Source of the DNA: an uncultured Opitutales bacterium
GTDB taxonomy: Bacteria; Verrucomicrobiota; Verrucomicrobiia; Opitutales; Seribacteraceae
Direction: 5' to 3'
Length of the DNA: 64,000 nucleotides
Assembly (NCBI GenBank): GCA_943787575.1
Contig: CALSMY010000008.1
Span: 1 to 64,000 of the forward strand
Position 1 is the stretch's first letter. Every line of letters begins with the position of its first letter. The translations under genes were made by a program, and so were the position numbers. Below are positions 1-10,232 of this stretch, one piece after another. The notes below the pieces were generated by a model. That model saw nothing but the letters and a program-made list of their open reading frames with translations, had not been told where the DNA came from and did no database searches.

Positions 1-1
1 C

Positions 2-571
2 GACCGAGCTCCGGAAAAATCGCTCAGACCGACCCGCAAATGCCTCAACGTTCCGCACCGCGATGCCCTTCTCGCCGTGTCCGGCAAACTCAACCCCAAG
101 GCATACGGGCCAGGCGTGCCCACTCACCGTACCGCTTTTATGACCGGGCGTGGATCTCGGCCCAGCGGCCCTCTCGATGGGCATGGCCGTAGGTCCGTCT
201 ATCAGGCAGTCTACCGTAATTTCCTAAGCCCCTTCCTTCTCGCCTTTGATATGCCCAGCCCCTTCGGCCCCAAAGGAAGGAGAAGTTCTTCCAATGTTCC
301 TGCTCAGGCCCTTACGCTGATGAACGATCCCTTTGTCCAGCGTATGGCGGTGATCTGGGCGAAAAGCACCGCTCAGATAAAGAACCCTCAAAACAGGGCC
401 CAACATATGTATGAGCAGGCAGTCGGCCACCTTCCGGATGAATCCAAGACCGATCAATTGCTCGCCTTTTTGGACAAGCAGGGAGAGCTCTATGGCCAGA
501 AAGACCATCGTGCGTGGAACGACCTGGCCCACGCCCTCTTCAACCTCAAGGGTTTTTCCTACCTGCAATAG
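2..571 (+). CDS. PSD1 (DUF1553) domain protein, C-terminal part, cut by window start
   Basis: The frame is open from the first bases, so the gene begins before the window; GTG at 77 is only an internal codon. The visible part matches the end of planctomycete/verrucomicrobial PSD1 (DUF1553) proteins: a GPLDGHGRRSVYQAVYRNF block, a SNVPAQALTLMNDPFV block and the usual ending LAHALFNLKGFSYLQ. These proteins normally carry N-terminal PSCyt1/PSCyt2 haem-c domains, work outside the cytoplasmic membrane and often neighbour DUF1501 and polysaccharide genes; the precise reaction is not known. The first 20 or so visible residues fit the family poorly, which may be an indel near the window edge. A second member of the family follows at 1147. 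Confidence 0.8.
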   Translation, partial: DRAPEKSLRPTRKCLNVPHRDALLAVSGKLNPKAYGPGVPTHRTAFMTGRGSRPSGPLDGHGRRSVYQAVYRNFLSPFLLAFDMPSPFGPKGRRSSSNVPAQALTLMNDPFVQRMAVIWAKSTAQIKNPQNRAQHMYEQAVGHLPDESKTDQLLAFLDKQGELYGQKDHRAWNDLAHALFNLKGFSYLQ

Positions 572-633
572 TAGCAAGGAAGCACGCAAGAGTCCTCGAC
601 TCATCAAAAATCTAAAGGGACGAGCCAGTCGAA

Positions 634-1047
634 ATGGGAATGAGTGAAAATTCAACGAAGGCACATTTTGGGCCAAGCAACCCAAGCCCACAGGAAAACG
701 AGAAATCTAAGATCAAAAGGTACGCCTCGGTCATTGGTCTGAATCCTGAACAGGAATTATACTACCGGCAACTCCACGCCCATGTCTGGCCATCTATTCT
801 CAATCAGATCAAGCAGGCAAACCTGCAAAACTTTTCCATCCACCTCACGGAAATCGAAGGTAAAAAGTACCTTTTCAGTTATTATGAATATACGGGCGAG
901 CACTATGAAAAAGATATGAGCAACATGGCAAAAGACCCGGAAATGCAAAGATGGTGGAAGGAAACCAGTTCCTGCCAAATACCTCTGCCCGGCAGCCACC
1001 CGGAAGAACCATGGAAACCAATGGAAATGCTCTTTTTTCAAGAGTAA
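634..1047 (+). CDS. rhaM: L-rhamnose mutarotase family protein (RhaM/DUF718)
   Basis: Predicted cytoplasmic mutarotase that interconverts alpha and beta anomers of L-rhamnose or L-fucose. The family core starts at about residue 30 (KRYASVIGLNPEQ) and runs through the tyrosine and histidine positions (YYRQLHAHVWPSIL), a YYEYTGEHYEKDM segment and the typical MQRWWKET block near the C-terminus. About 28 extra residues precede the core; ATG at 634 or at 640 are both possible. It lies between two PSD1-type genes, which suggests that the cluster handles deoxysugar-rich polysaccharide, but no rhamnosidase or fucosidase is visible here. Family assignment is firm; the substrate (rhamnose versus fucose) is inferred. 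Confidence 0.85.
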   Translation: MGMSENSTKAHFGPSNPSPQENEKSKIKRYASVIGLNPEQELYYRQLHAHVWPSILNQIKQANLQNFSIHLTEIEGKKYLFSYYEYTGEHYEKDMSNMAKDPEMQRWWKETSSCQIPLPGSHPEEPWKPMEMLFFQE

Positions 1048-1073
1048 CCATCGCTCAAATGGATAGATTTCTC

Positions 1074-1097
1074 CATTCAGGAAATTAGGCCTGAATG
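1074..1097. repeat. Perfect 8-bp inverted repeat between rhaM and the cytochrome gene
   Basis: CATTCAGG and CCTGAATG are separated by 8 nt, 26 bp after the rhaM stop. There is no T-run on either side, so it is not a classic intrinsic terminator. It could be an operator or a weak transcript-processing hairpin. Confidence 0.4.
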
Positions 1098-1146
1098 AGA
1101 AAAGATACTCGTAAGAAACACGGGTCTGCATACATTTATTTTGTGC

Positions 1147-3522
1147 ATGTGTAAGTATATTTTAGCCAAAGCCCTTATTCCTTTTGTCCTCATCCTGGGA
1201 CCTTTCCATCTAATTGGAAAAATTGACTTTGTGCACCAGATCATGCCGGTGCTCAAAAAAAATTGTGCCGAGTGCCACACCGAAGGAAAGAAAAAGGGCG
1301 GGCTCTCGATGAATACCCGGTCCGAATTTCTTGCAGGTGGTGAAGGCGGGGAAGTCGCCGTGCCAGGAGATCCAGATGAAAGCTATTTCCTGGAGGTGGT
1401 CGCCACGGAGGATACCGATGACCGCATGCCCCCCAAGGGACCGGGACTCTCCGATGAGGAGGTTCATTTACTCCACCAGTGGGTCCAGGAAGGTATGGAA
1501 TGGCCCGAGGAAATCCCCCTTGGAGATTCTGGCTGGGAACCAAAGCTCAAACCAAGAGTGGTCATCCTACCCCCTGCACATCTAGGCAGGAATCACCCCA
1601 TCGACCGCATCCTCGACAGGGACCTCGCCGAGCGCAAGGCCCCCATCCCCACTCCGGCCTCCGAGGAGACTTTTGTCCGCCGGGCCTACCTCGACCTCAT
1701 TGGCTTGTTGCCCACACCGGAGGAACTCGATGTTTTTTTGAAAAGCAAATCAACCAAGAAGAGCGAGGAATTGGTCGATCAACTCCTGAATCGGGAAATT
1801 GCCTACGCCGATCACTGGCTGACTTTCTGGAATGATTTACTCCGCAACGATTACACCGGCACCGGTTTTATAACCAAGGGGCGCACCCAGATCACCGATT
1901 GGCTCTACGATGCCCTGCGGGAAAACATGCCCTATGATCAGATGACCCGGGAACTGATCGATGCAGAAAAGAAGGCAGCGGGATTTATCAACGGAATCAA
2001 GTGGCGCGGCACCGTCAATGCCAGCCAGACTCGCAACATGCAGTTTGCCCAGAATGTTTCCCAGGTCTTTCTGGGAATCAATATGAAGTGTGCCAGTTGC
2101 CACGATAGCTTCATCGACCGTTGGACCCTGCAGGAGGCCTATGACCTCGCCGCCGTATTTGCCGATGAACCGCTGGAACTGGAGCGGTGCGATATTCCCA
2201 CCGGAAAGATGGCTACCGCCCGGTGGATGTTTCCAGAGCTTGGGCAGATCGATGCCAATGCCACCCGGGAGGTCCGGCTCAAGCAACTGGCGGGCTTGAT
2301 GACCCACCCGGAAAACGGACGGTTCACCCGCACCATTGTCAACCGCATCTGGGCAAGGCTTATGGGCCGGGGAATTGTTCACCCCGTAGATGCGATGCAC
2401 ACCCAACCCTGGAACGAGGAACTGCTCGACTTTCTCGCCGTCCGCTTCGCCGAGGACGGGTATGATCTAAAAAAATTCATGCACCTGGTGATGACTTCCG
2501 AGGCCTACCGAGCCCGCAGTGACCTCCTTTCCGAGGAACCGGGCATCGATTATGTGTACAACGGCCCATTACCCAAGCGGATGTCCGCCGAGCAGTTGAT
2601 GGACACCATCTGGCAGGTTACTGCCAGCAACCCGAAGAAACCCAGAGCCAAGGTAAACCGAAAATTCGAAGACACTGAGCCCGTTCCCTCGGAGGTCCTG
2701 AGCTTCCCCTGGCCGGAAAACATTTCTGCCCATTGGATTTGGAGCAAGGAAGAAGCCACAAAAATCAAGCTTCGCAAGGAAGTAATCCTCGATAAAAAAC
2801 CGCAGTCAGCGGGCATTCTCGCCACCTGCGACAATGCCTTTTCCATCTCGATTAACGGACGCTTCATCGCCCGGTCCACCGCATGGGAAAGACCGGTCAA
2901 GCTTCTACAGTCCGATCTTTTTCAAGCAGGCAAAAACCTCATTGAGGTGGAGGCAGAAATGTTTGGCGGAGCTCAGGGATTTGTCGGCCAAGTCGTCTTG
3001 CAATATGAGAACAGTCAGGAAGTGATTGAGACGGGGGTGGACTGGTTGGCCAAGGTTCCCGACCAGGACTGGTCGCAGGCCCAGGCAGTCAAGGAATACG
3101 GACAAGCTCCCTGGAGAAAGGTCTTGCATAGCCAGGCGATTCAGGACGGTAAGACTGGCGTGGAACCCCCAGTTCGTGCATCGCTGGTTGCCAATGATTT
3201 CCTGATGCGTTCCCTTGGCCGCCCTCATCGTGATCAGGTGGTAACTTCCCGCCCCTCCTCTCTCACCACTCTGCAGGCAATCGATCTGGCCAATGGGGAA
3301 ATCCTTTCCAATACTCTCGTGGAAGGGGCGAAGAATTTATCCATCTCGCAAAAAAGGGAGGACATTCCAGATGGTTGTACCGTCATGCCCTTGGGTCGTA
3401 ACCCAACCCCAATCGAAGAAAAGACCCTGCTTGCAATTACGAAAAACTCTCCTCAACAACAAGGCGTGGAAGATTTGTTATGGATGGTCTTTATGCAACC
3501 TGACTTTCAAATCATCCGCTAA
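1147..3522 (+). CDS. Secreted PSCyt1-PSCyt2(DUF1549)-PSD1(DUF1553) cytochrome protein
   Basis: Large exported c-type cytochrome-like protein of the planctomycete type. An in-frame TTG lies at 1141, but ATG at 1147 gives a good signal peptide (MCKYILAKALIPFVLIL). A first haem motif CAECH is at residues 40-44 within PSCyt1. The DUF1549 domain follows (FVRRAYLDLIGLLPTPEEL) with a second motif, CASCH, at about 315-319. The C-terminal half is DUF1553 (FTRTIVNRIWARLMGRGI and onward). A non-catalytic sandwich-like insert appears around residues 520-640. It is followed 17 bp later by a DUF1501 gene, the standard partner. The family is frequent in verrucomicrobial polysaccharide and sulfatase regions; its biochemical role is not established. 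Confidence 0.88.
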   Translation: MCKYILAKALIPFVLILGPFHLIGKIDFVHQIMPVLKKNCAECHTEGKKKGGLSMNTRSEFLAGGEGGEVAVPGDPDESYFLEVVATEDTDDRMPPKGPGLSDEEVHLLHQWVQEGMEWPEEIPLGDSGWEPKLKPRVVILPPAHLGRNHPIDRILDRDLAERKAPIPTPASEETFVRRAYLDLIGLLPTPEELDVFLKSKSTKKSEELVDQLLNREIAYADHWLTFWNDLLRNDYTGTGFITKGRTQITDWLYDALRENMPYDQMTRELIDAEKKAAGFINGIKWRGTVNASQTRNMQFAQNVSQVFLGINMKCASCHDSFIDRWTLQEAYDLAAVFADEPLELERCDIPTGKMATARWMFPELGQIDANATREVRLKQLAGLMTHPENGRFTRTIVNRIWARLMGRGIVHPVDAMHTQPWNEELLDFLAVRFAEDGYDLKKFMHLVMTSEAYRARSDLLSEEPGIDYVYNGPLPKRMSAEQLMDTIWQVTASNPKKPRAKVNRKFEDTEPVPSEVLSFPWPENISAHWIWSKEEATKIKLRKEVILDKKPQSAGILATCDNAFSISINGRFIARSTAWERPVKLLQSDLFQAGKNLIEVEAEMFGGAQGFVGQVVLQYENSQEVIETGVDWLAKVPDQDWSQAQAVKEYGQAPWRKVLHSQAIQDGKTGVEPPVRASLVANDFLMRSLGRPHRDQVVTSRPSSLTTLQAIDLANGEILSNTLVEGAKNLSISQKREDIPDGCTVMPLGRNPTPIEEKTLLAITKNSPQQQGVEDLLWMVFMQPDFQIIR

Positions 3523-3539
3523 CCCATAGAGTAGAACTC

Positions 3540-4994
3540 ATGATCTCATCTGATTCATTACAGAGAAGACAATTCCTTAAGCAACTTGGATTAGCATCCA
3601 CTGCTGCCCTCGCATCACCCAGCACCCAACTCTGGGGAAACGAACAAATTGTTCATCCATCCGCCCGTGCAGATTCTTGCATCCTTATCTGGATGGCCGG
3701 GGGGATGGCCTCGCCTGATACCTTTGATCCCAAAACCTATCTCCCCTATGAGGATGGACTGGAAGTAAAAAAAATCCTCAGTACATTTCCGGCAATTGAT
3801 ACCAATGTGGATGGGCTGAAAATTTCTCAGGGTCTTGAAAACATCGCCCAAGTCATGGACCGTGGAACCTTAATCCGTTCTGCTATCCAGCCCGACCTTG
3901 GAGCGATCCTGCATTCCCGCCATCAATACCATTGGCACACCGGCTATGTACCTCCCATCACCGTGGCCGCCCCCCACCTGGGTGCATGGATGGCTAAGGT
4001 ACTTGGCCCAAAAAATGAGGTCGTTCCTCCCTTTATTAATATCGGGCAAAGATTGGAGGGCGTGGGAGAAAAAGAGGAATTGAAAGCCTTTACCACGGCA
4101 GGATTTTTTGGTTCTGAATACGGACCTATGAACCTGCCCTACCCCGAACAGGCGGTACAATCGGTACAGCCTCCAAAAGGAATGGAACCTGGCCGCTTTA
4201 GTAATCGATACAAACACTTTAAAAAATTACTCGACCAAAATCCCAACCGTGAGCAGGTAAGTGATTTTCAGGGAGAATCAATGATCCGTTCGATGGAAGC
4301 CGCCCACAGGCTTTTACAATCGGATGAGAAACATGCTTTTGATCTAACCCGTGAACCAAAAGATTCGGCTAATAAATATGGCGACTCCCGGTTTGGGCAG
4401 GGTTGCCTGCTCGCCCGCAGGCTGGTGGAACAGGGATCAAGATTTGTTGAGGTTACCACCGAATATGTACCCTTTCTCAATTGGGATACTCATGAAAATG
4501 GGCACACCACCGCCACTCGCATGAAAAAAGAAATTGATCAACCGGTCGCACAATTGATTCTCGATCTTGAAGCCCGGGGAATGCTCGACCGTACCCTGGT
4601 CATTCTCGCCAGCGAATTTAGCCGGGATATGATGATTGAAGGTGTACCCGGTTCCACTGCACCCGACCAGTCCCGAGCACGGACGGACAAGCTCAAGGAA
4701 ATGAAACAGTACGGATTGCACCGTCATTTTACTGGAGGTTCCAGCATTATGATGTGGGGAGGTGGAGTAAAGAAGGGCCATGTATACGGAGCGACTGCCG
4801 ACGAACGCCCACTCATGGCCGTGAAGGACCCTGTATCAATCGAAGACCTTCACGCGACCATTTTACACTATTATGGGGATCAATCCCAAAACCGCTTACG
4901 AGGTGGAAAAGCGTCCCTTTTACGCCACGAAGGACGGAATTGGCAAATGTGCCCAGGGAGTGCTCGCCTGATTCCAATGAATAGAGACCTTTAA
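3540..4994 (+). CDS. DUF1501 family protein with Tat signal
   Basis: 484-residue protein of the alkaline-phosphatase/sulfatase-like DUF1501 family. The N-terminus carries a twin-arginine signal (RRQFLKQLGLASTAALASP, arginines 9-10), so it is probably folded before export; a tatA gene lies at 63407. Family landmarks are the WMAGGMASPDTFDPK segment, a GCLLARRLVEQGSRFVEV block and a metal-site-like stretch WDTHENGH. It follows the PSCyt/PSD1 gene by 17 bp and is almost certainly co-transcribed with it, as is usual for this pair. Substrate unknown; a role in sulfated-polysaccharide or redox metabolism is only inferred from the habit of the family. Confidence 0.85.
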   Translation: MISSDSLQRRQFLKQLGLASTAALASPSTQLWGNEQIVHPSARADSCILIWMAGGMASPDTFDPKTYLPYEDGLEVKKILSTFPAIDTNVDGLKISQGLENIAQVMDRGTLIRSAIQPDLGAILHSRHQYHWHTGYVPPITVAAPHLGAWMAKVLGPKNEVVPPFINIGQRLEGVGEKEELKAFTTAGFFGSEYGPMNLPYPEQAVQSVQPPKGMEPGRFSNRYKHFKKLLDQNPNREQVSDFQGESMIRSMEAAHRLLQSDEKHAFDLTREPKDSANKYGDSRFGQGCLLARRLVEQGSRFVEVTTEYVPFLNWDTHENGHTTATRMKKEIDQPVAQLILDLEARGMLDRTLVILASEFSRDMMIEGVPGSTAPDQSRARTDKLKEMKQYGLHRHFTGGSSIMMWGGGVKKGHVYGATADERPLMAVKDPVSIEDLHATILHYYGDQSQNRLRGGKASLLRHEGRNWQMCPGSARLIPMNRDL

Positions 4995-5447
4995 CCAACT
5001 TGTGATTCATGTTTTCGTATTTTGAATCGTTACTGGGAGTACGCTGACTTTTCCAAAGACAGTTATAGAACTTCAACCCTTCCTTCAATCGGTCTCAGTA
5101 AGTTAAGAATCGCCATCCTAAGTCTTTCGTTTAGGTGGCTAATTGAGCTTTTTAAAAGGGTAATTTTTCTCAAGCGGTAGGTTTTGGAAATGTGCGGCCA
5201 CTTCAGAAAGTTCATAGCCATAGCGGACCTCCTTTTGCGTATCGTAGTAATGTTACTTTTTGTTGCTGCAAAACAAAACGGATTCACTGCTTAGCATATC
5301 AAAAACAACCTCCATGCTCCTGCACTTCGGGCCTTCAAACCAAAGGGTCAAAAGGATGTTACCATCGGAAAATTTCCGGACTGCGTTTGTGCTTTTTGCT
5401 AATTCTTCAAGTTTCATATTCCTCGAGAAGTTCCTCAAGTAAACTTC
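4995..5447. other. Gap of 453 bases with no convincing gene
   Basis: This interval separates the plus-strand DUF1501 operon from a minus-strand run. No terminator hairpin or tRNA was seen. The only candidates are minus-strand fragments. One would start near 5417 and encode about 54 residues (MKLEELAKSTNAVRKF...). A second stretch, about 5121-5240, reads YGYELSEVAAHF in one frame, which faintly recalls the helix-turn-helix tail of REP-associated transposases. They could be relics of one decayed gene; support is weak. Confidence 0.4.
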
Positions 5448-5807
5448 CTATTTTGCGGAGGACGAGAGTTGGGAATATTCCTCCTCGGCGTCCTTTTCTG
5501 AAATCACCTTGTAGTTGTATCTATCCACTTTAATCACTTCGAGTTTCCTACCCTCTTTCTTGGCCTCCTTTTGCAACTTCGTCATGTATTTACGGGCATC
5601 GCTCAATTTTTTAAATTTGTCCTCATTTACAGAGAACTTGTAATTCTTAGGATCGTTAGGATTGTACGCTTTGGCGGGAGTCGCATAGCGTGCTGGGCTC
5701 GCATAAGAAGCAGATGATGATTTATAGGAATTCTTTCTCATTGCCGGACATGCTCCAAAGAGTGATGCAGAGTAAATAATAGATAAAAGATAAAAATAGA
5801 ATTTCAT
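5448..5807 (-). CDS. Small secreted protein, possible lipoprotein, function unknown
   Basis: 119 residues with a hydrophobic N-terminus (MKFYFYLLSIIYSASLFGAC). A cysteine at residue 20 follows F-G-A, a marginal lipobox, so it is either a lipoprotein or a plain secreted protein. A Ser/Ala/Tyr-rich linker follows, then a charged C-terminal half rich in lysine and glutamate with a DARKYMTKLQKEAKKEGRK helix. A strong Shine-Dalgarno sequence (AAGGAGG) sits a few bases before the ATG at 5807 and supports both the gene and the start. The second half has the lysine-rich look of SPOR-like or YscW-like small repeats, but I do not recognise a family. Confidence 0.65.
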   Translation of the reverse strand: MKFYFYLLSIIYSASLFGACPAMRKNSYKSSSASYASPARYATPAKAYNPNDPKNYKFSVNEDKFKKLSDARKYMTKLQKEAKKEGRKLEVIKVDRYNYKVISEKDAEEEYSQLSSSAK

Positions 5808-5908
5808 ATGAGCCTCCTTGTAGTGTATTTATACTAAATATAGCACACAAGATAAGGTTAGTCCAAATTTGGAAAGAAAAAGGTTTGTAATATAGCTCTT
5901 TTTAAAAA

Positions 5909-6124
5909 CTACCAGGGCAAGATTCCCGCCCTCAGAAGAGCGGAACCCAACCACAAAGTGAGTACGAGATAAGCGATGCTCCAGCCTTTGGTTGCCGGAA
6001 AATGCTTGGCAATCCCTGGAACGGCGGAGTCGTACCAGTCCTTCAAGAACCAAGTAACGGTAAAAGCAAAGGAGCAATCTGCTGCAAGGGCATACCAAAG
6101 AAGCGCTTCGAGGTTGAACTCCAT
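5909..6124 (-). CDS. Small two-helix membrane protein
   Basis: 71 residues. Two hydrophobic segments, at about residues 5-27 and 48-68, are separated by a short polar loop (KDWYDSAVPGIAKHF). It begins 21 bp after the purU stop on the same strand, so it is probably the last gene of the carB-purU transcript. No family recognised. The tryptophan-rich ends of both helices are typical of real membrane spans rather than a chance ORF. Confidence 0.6.
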   Translation of the reverse strand: MEFNLEALLWYALAADCSFAFTVTWFLKDWYDSAVPGIAKHFPATKGWSIAYLVLTLWLGSALLRAGILPW

Positions 6125-6145
6125 TAAAATTTTACAAAAACAGGA

Positions 6146-7000
6146 TCAATCAAAGACCACCGTCTTGTTGCCGTAGACTAGTACCCGGTGCTGCAGGTGG
6201 CGACGGACCGCAACCGCAAGCACGAGTTTTTCGAGATCGCGCCCACGCTCAATTAATTCCTTGGTTCCATGACGATGACTTACCCGGGCGACATCCTGTT
6301 CGATGATCGGTCCTTCGTCGAGATCCTCTGTGACATAGTGCGCAGTTGCACCGATGAGTTTCACCCCGCGTTTATGGGCTTGGTGGTAGGGCTTAGCCCC
6401 GGCAAAGGAGGGAAGGAAAGAGTGATGAATATTTATGACCGGACAGGCAATTTTCTTCAAAAAATCAGGACTTAATACCTGCATATAACGAGCAAGAATG
6501 AGCAGATCGACTTGTTGATCTGCCAGCCAGGCGAGTTGTTCGGCCTCGGCATCCGCCTTGTTTTCTTTGGTCACGGAATGACGGACATAGGCCAAGTCAT
6601 AGGACTGAGCCACCGGTTCGAGAACTTCATGATTGGAAAGAACTCCCACCAACTCAGCATTCCAATCCCCAGCCCGTTGACGCAGAGCGAGGTCATGAAA
6701 GCAATGATCTGCTTTGCTTACCATCAAAGCAATTTTGGGTCGGTAATCGCTCCTGGTCAGGCGTACCTGCATACCGAATTCTCCCTCTACCAAATCCTCA
6801 AACATTTTCATTTCTTCTTCGAGGGAATGGGGAGTACCTGGCTGCCACTCCACCCGTTGGAAGAAAATATTTTCATCCCGGTCAAGGTGTTGATCAGCAT
6901 GGAGTACATTTCCTCCCCTCTGATGGATCCAACTGGCAGTCCGCGCAACTAACCCGGGTTGATCCGGACCATGAAGCAGGGCGATAACAGATGGATTCAC
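6146..7000 (-). CDS. purU: Formyltetrahydrofolate deformylase
   Basis: Hydrolyses 10-formyl-THF to formate and THF, balancing one-carbon units and supplying formate for purine synthesis. The 284-residue length is normal. An N-terminal ACT domain (about residues 5-85, starting [17 protein letters not shown]) precedes a formyltransferase domain. Catalytic Asn-His-Asp residues are visible in [18 protein letters not shown] and [19 protein letters not shown]. The start overlaps the carB stop by 4 bp (ATGA), so translation is probably coupled to carB. Pairing of a pyrimidine/arginine gene with a formyl-THF gene is not standard, but both touch nucleotide precursor supply. Confidence 0.95.
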   Translation of the reverse strand: MNPSVIALLHGPDQPGLVARTASWIHQRGGNVLHADQHLDRDENIFFQRVEWQPGTPHSLEEEMKMFEDLVEGEFGMQVRLTRSDYRPKIALMVSKADHCFHDLALRQRAGDWNAELVGVLSNHEVLEPVAQSYDLAYVRHSVTKENKADAEAEQLAWLADQQVDLLILARYMQVLSPDFLKKIACPVINIHHSFLPSFAGAKPYHQAHKRGVKLIGATAHYVTEDLDEGPIIEQDVARVSHRHGTKELIERGRDLEKLVLAVAVRRHLQHRVLVYGNKTVVFD

Positions 7001-10000
7001 GAGGGGTGGTACTCTTGAAGAGATTTGACGGAAAACTTTTTTCCCCGAATAGAACGAATACCCTGAAGGGCGGCGTCGGCGGAACCCAGTGTGGTGATAA
7101 CCGGAACACCATGAAGAACGGCTTCACTACGTATCCCATTTTCATCACGCCTTGGAATCAAGCCGAGGGGAGTATTGATGACCATTTGTACTTTTCCATT
7201 TTTGATCAAATCAGCCACATTTGGACGACCCTCACTAATACGCAGAGTGCTTTCCGCCTCGATCCCATTTTCATTTAGAAATTTTGCGGTGCCTTCGGTG
7301 GAGTAGAACTTGAAACCGAGTTCGTGCAAACCCTTCGCAATTTCCAATGCCTTTGGCTTGTCAGAGTCCTTCACGCTGAGAAAGACATTTCCTTCCATTG
7401 GCAGGGAAGGTTTGGCCGCCATCTGAGTCTTGGCAAATGCAATTCCAAAATCTTCATCCTGCCCCATGACCTCACCGGTACTGCGCATCTCTGGAGTGAG
7501 CACGATGGGAGATCCTGGAAATTTACTAAAAGGAAAGACCGCTTCCTTGATCGCCCAGTGCTTAGGAGTAATTTCCTCGGTAAATCCAAGATCCTTAAGT
7601 TTTGCACCCGCCATTACCCGGGCGCCAAGCTTGGCCAGAGGGACTCCAATTGCTTTGCTTACAAATGGTACGGTTCGTGAAGCCCTTGGGTTTACTTCGA
7701 TCAAGAAGAGTTCTCCACCCTTGATAGCAAATTGTATATTCATCAGGCCAATCACCTTGAGTGCATCAGCCAAGGCATGGGTGGCCTGCCTGACCTCTTC
7801 GATCATCGAGGGCTCCAAATCATGCGGGGGTAAAACCATGGCCGCATCTCCGCTGTGCACCCCGGCAAATTCAATGTGTTGAAGCATTCCTCCGACCACG
7901 GTGGTTTCGCCATCGGAAATACAATCGACATCGAGCTCGATCGCTTCTTCAAGAAATTTATCGAGCAAAACTGGTTTACCGGGAGCTACTGCAAAGGCTT
8001 CCTTTACCACCCCGTTCAGTTCCTCCTCGTCATAAACGATAAACATTCCACGCCCACCCAGTACAAAGGATGGACGGAGCAAAATCGGATACCCGATACG
8101 GGCGGCCTTTTCCCCAGCCTCATCCGGATGCATTGCGGTTTCGTTCTGGGGTTGTTTTAATCCAATTTCTTCCAGAATGCGCTTAAATTTTTCACGGTCC
8201 TCAGCGAGATCAATGCTCTCGGGAGATGTGCCAATAACATTTACTCCGGCAGCTTGCAAACCGGTGGCAAGATTGAGCGGAGTCTGCCCGCCATACTGAA
8301 CGATGGCTCCATCACATTCTTCCTGATGATAAACCTCGAGCACATCTTCCATGGTCAAAGGTTCGAAATACAAACGATCAGAGGTATCATAATCAGTGGA
8401 CACCGTCTCGGGATTGGAATTCACCATCACTGTTTCATAACCCGCTTCCCGCAGGGCAAAGGAGGCATGCACACAGCAGTAATCAAATTCAATCCCCTGC
8501 CCGATTCGGTTGGGTCCGCCACCCAGAATCATGATCTTTTTCTTATCCGATTTTTTAATCTCATTTTCATCCCCATAGGAGGAATAATAATAAGGGGTAA
8601 AGGCTTCAAATTCTGCAGCACAGGTATCTACCAAACGAAAAGTGGTCTCAATCCCGAGGGATACCCGCCTCGATCTGACCTCCGATGGTTCACAATTCCA
8701 AAAATCTGCAAGTTGACGATCCGAAAAACCGGCCTCTTTTGCCTGGCGCAAGGACTCCCCGTCGATTGCCTCCAGGCTGGTTCCACTCAAGTATTTCCCG
8801 ATAGCATGGAGTTCTTCCAATTGGGAACTAAACCATGGATCAATACCGGACTGCTTGGAGATATCCTCCCCGGTCATTCCCATATCCAAGGCTTTGTACA
8901 AATACATTGGACGATCAGCAGAGGGTCTCTTCACTCCTGCACGCACCGCCGATTTATCAAGTTCCTGATTAGCAAGTTTACCTGCCTCAAATCCTTTCAA
9001 TCCGATCTCCAGGGAGCGCATTGCTTTTTGAAAGGACTCTTTAAAAGTACGACCAATGGCCATAGCTTCCCCCACTGACTTCATTGCTGATGTGAGGGTG
9101 GAATCTGCCTCGGGAAATTTTTCGAAAGTAAAACGTGGAATCTTTGTAACTACATAATCGATGGAGGGCTCAAAAGAAGCAGGCGTTTCCTTGGTTACAT
9201 CGTTGCGTAATTCATCGAGCGAATAACCGACCGCCAATTTTGCGGCAAACTTAGCAATAGGAAAACCGGTTGCCTTGGAGGCCAAAGCAGAACTTCGGGA
9301 TACCCGGGGGTTCATCTCGATAACCACCATCCGGCCATTCTCCGGGTTTGTGGAAAATTGAATATTACTACCTCCGGTTTCCACACCAATTTCGCGAATA
9401 CAGGCAAAGGAGGCATCACGCATCAATTGATATTCTTTATCCGAAAGGGTCATCGCAGGAGCAATCGTTATCGAATCTCCAGTATGTACACCCATGGGGT
9501 CAAAATTTTCGATCGAACATATGACCACGCATTGATCCTTACAGTCGCGCATGACCTCCATTTCATATTCCTTCCATCCGAGCAGGCATTCTTCCATCAA
9601 CACCTGTTTGACCGGAGATGCGTCCAATCCTTTCTGCACCATTTCATCAAATTCTTCACGATTGTAAGCAATGCCCCCACCGGTTCCACCTAGGGTGAAA
9701 GCAGGCCGAAGAATAATAGGAAAATCTCCGAGCTCGTCCAAATGGGAACGGGCTTCGTCTAAAGAATTGATTGAAAAAGAACGGGCGACATCAAGTCCGA
9801 TCTTGAGCATCGCTTGCTTGAATAATTCGCGATCCTCACCCTTTTTGATCGCATCCGGTTTAGCCCCGATCATTTCAACCCCATTGGCTTCGAGTACACC
9901 GGCATGAAAAAGATCAAGGGAAAGATTAAGCCCGGTTTGTCCACCCAAAGTGGGAAGCAAGGCATCGGGTTTTTCCTTTTCAATAATCTTGGTCACGCTT

Positions 10001-10215
10001 TCCACGGTCAACGGTTCGACATAAGTCGCGTCGGCAAATTCGGGATCGGTCATGATGGTGGCCGGATTGCTATTGACCAGCGATACTCGGTAACCTTCTT
10101 CACGCAGAGCTTTGCAGGCTTGAGCCCCGCTGTAGTCAAACTCGCAAGCTTGACCAATTATTATGGGCCCCGATCCGATGATCAGGATGTGTTCAATATC
10201 GTTTCTTCTAGGCAT
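6997..10215 (-). CDS. carB: Carbamoyl-phosphate synthase large subunit
   Basis: Makes carbamoyl phosphate from bicarbonate, two ATP and ammonia delivered by CarA, feeding arginine and pyrimidine synthesis. The 1072 residues match the full-length family: two ATP-grasp halves starting [21 protein letters not shown] and [20 protein letters not shown], the oligomerisation region between them, and a C-terminal allosteric MGS domain (from about residue 930). No frame break over 3.2 kb. carA is not in the window. It heads a unit carB-purU-small membrane protein. Its leader holds a terminator-like hairpin only 17 bp before the ATG (see 10233-10256), so expression is probably controlled by conditional termination. 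Confidence 0.97.
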   Translation of the reverse strand: MPRRNDIEHILIIGSGPIIIGQACEFDYSGAQACKALREEGYRVSLVNSNPATIMTDPEFADATYVEPLTVESVTKIIEKEKPDALLPTLGGQTGLNLSLDLFHAGVLEANGVEMIGAKPDAIKKGEDRELFKQAMLKIGLDVARSFSINSLDEARSHLDELGDFPIILRPAFTLGGTGGGIAYNREEFDEMVQKGLDASPVKQVLMEECLLGWKEYEMEVMRDCKDQCVVICSIENFDPMGVHTGDSITIAPAMTLSDKEYQLMRDASFACIREIGVETGGSNIQFSTNPENGRMVVIEMNPRVSRSSALASKATGFPIAKFAAKLAVGYSLDELRNDVTKETPASFEPSIDYVVTKIPRFTFEKFPEADSTLTSAMKSVGEAMAIGRTFKESFQKAMRSLEIGLKGFEAGKLANQELDKSAVRAGVKRPSADRPMYLYKALDMGMTGEDISKQSGIDPWFSSQLEELHAIGKYLSGTSLEAIDGESLRQAKEAGFSDRQLADFWNCEPSEVRSRRVSLGIETTFRLVDTCAAEFEAFTPYYYSSYGDENEIKKSDKKKIMILGGGPNRIGQGIEFDYCCVHASFALREAGYETVMVNSNPETVSTDYDTSDRLYFEPLTMEDVLEVYHQEECDGAIVQYGGQTPLNLATGLQAAGVNVIGTSPESIDLAEDREKFKRILEEIGLKQPQNETAMHPDEAGEKAARIGYPILLRPSFVLGGRGMFIVYDEEELNGVVKEAFAVAPGKPVLLDKFLEEAIELDVDCISDGETTVVGGMLQHIEFAGVHSGDAAMVLPPHDLEPSMIEEVRQATHALADALKVIGLMNIQFAIKGGELFLIEVNPRASRTVPFVSKAIGVPLAKLGARVMAGAKLKDLGFTEEITPKHWAIKEAVFPFSKFPGSPIVLTPEMRSTGEVMGQDEDFGIAFAKTQMAAKPSLPMEGNVFLSVKDSDKPKALEIAKGLHELGFKFYSTEGTAKFLNENGIEAESTLRISEGRPNVADLIKNGKVQMVINTPLGLIPRRDENGIRSEAVLHGVPVITTLGSADAALQGIRSIRGKKFSVKSLQEYHPS

Positions 10216-10232
10216 GGACTCAGGAAAAAATC

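Noticed and set aside
224-691. Minus-strand reading frame of 155 codons
   Set aside because: Antisense to the PSD1 tail, which has clear family motifs; the translated sequence has no protein-like features.
8254-9078. Plus-strand reading frame of 274 codons
   Set aside because: Lies wholly antisense inside carB; a codon-structure shadow.
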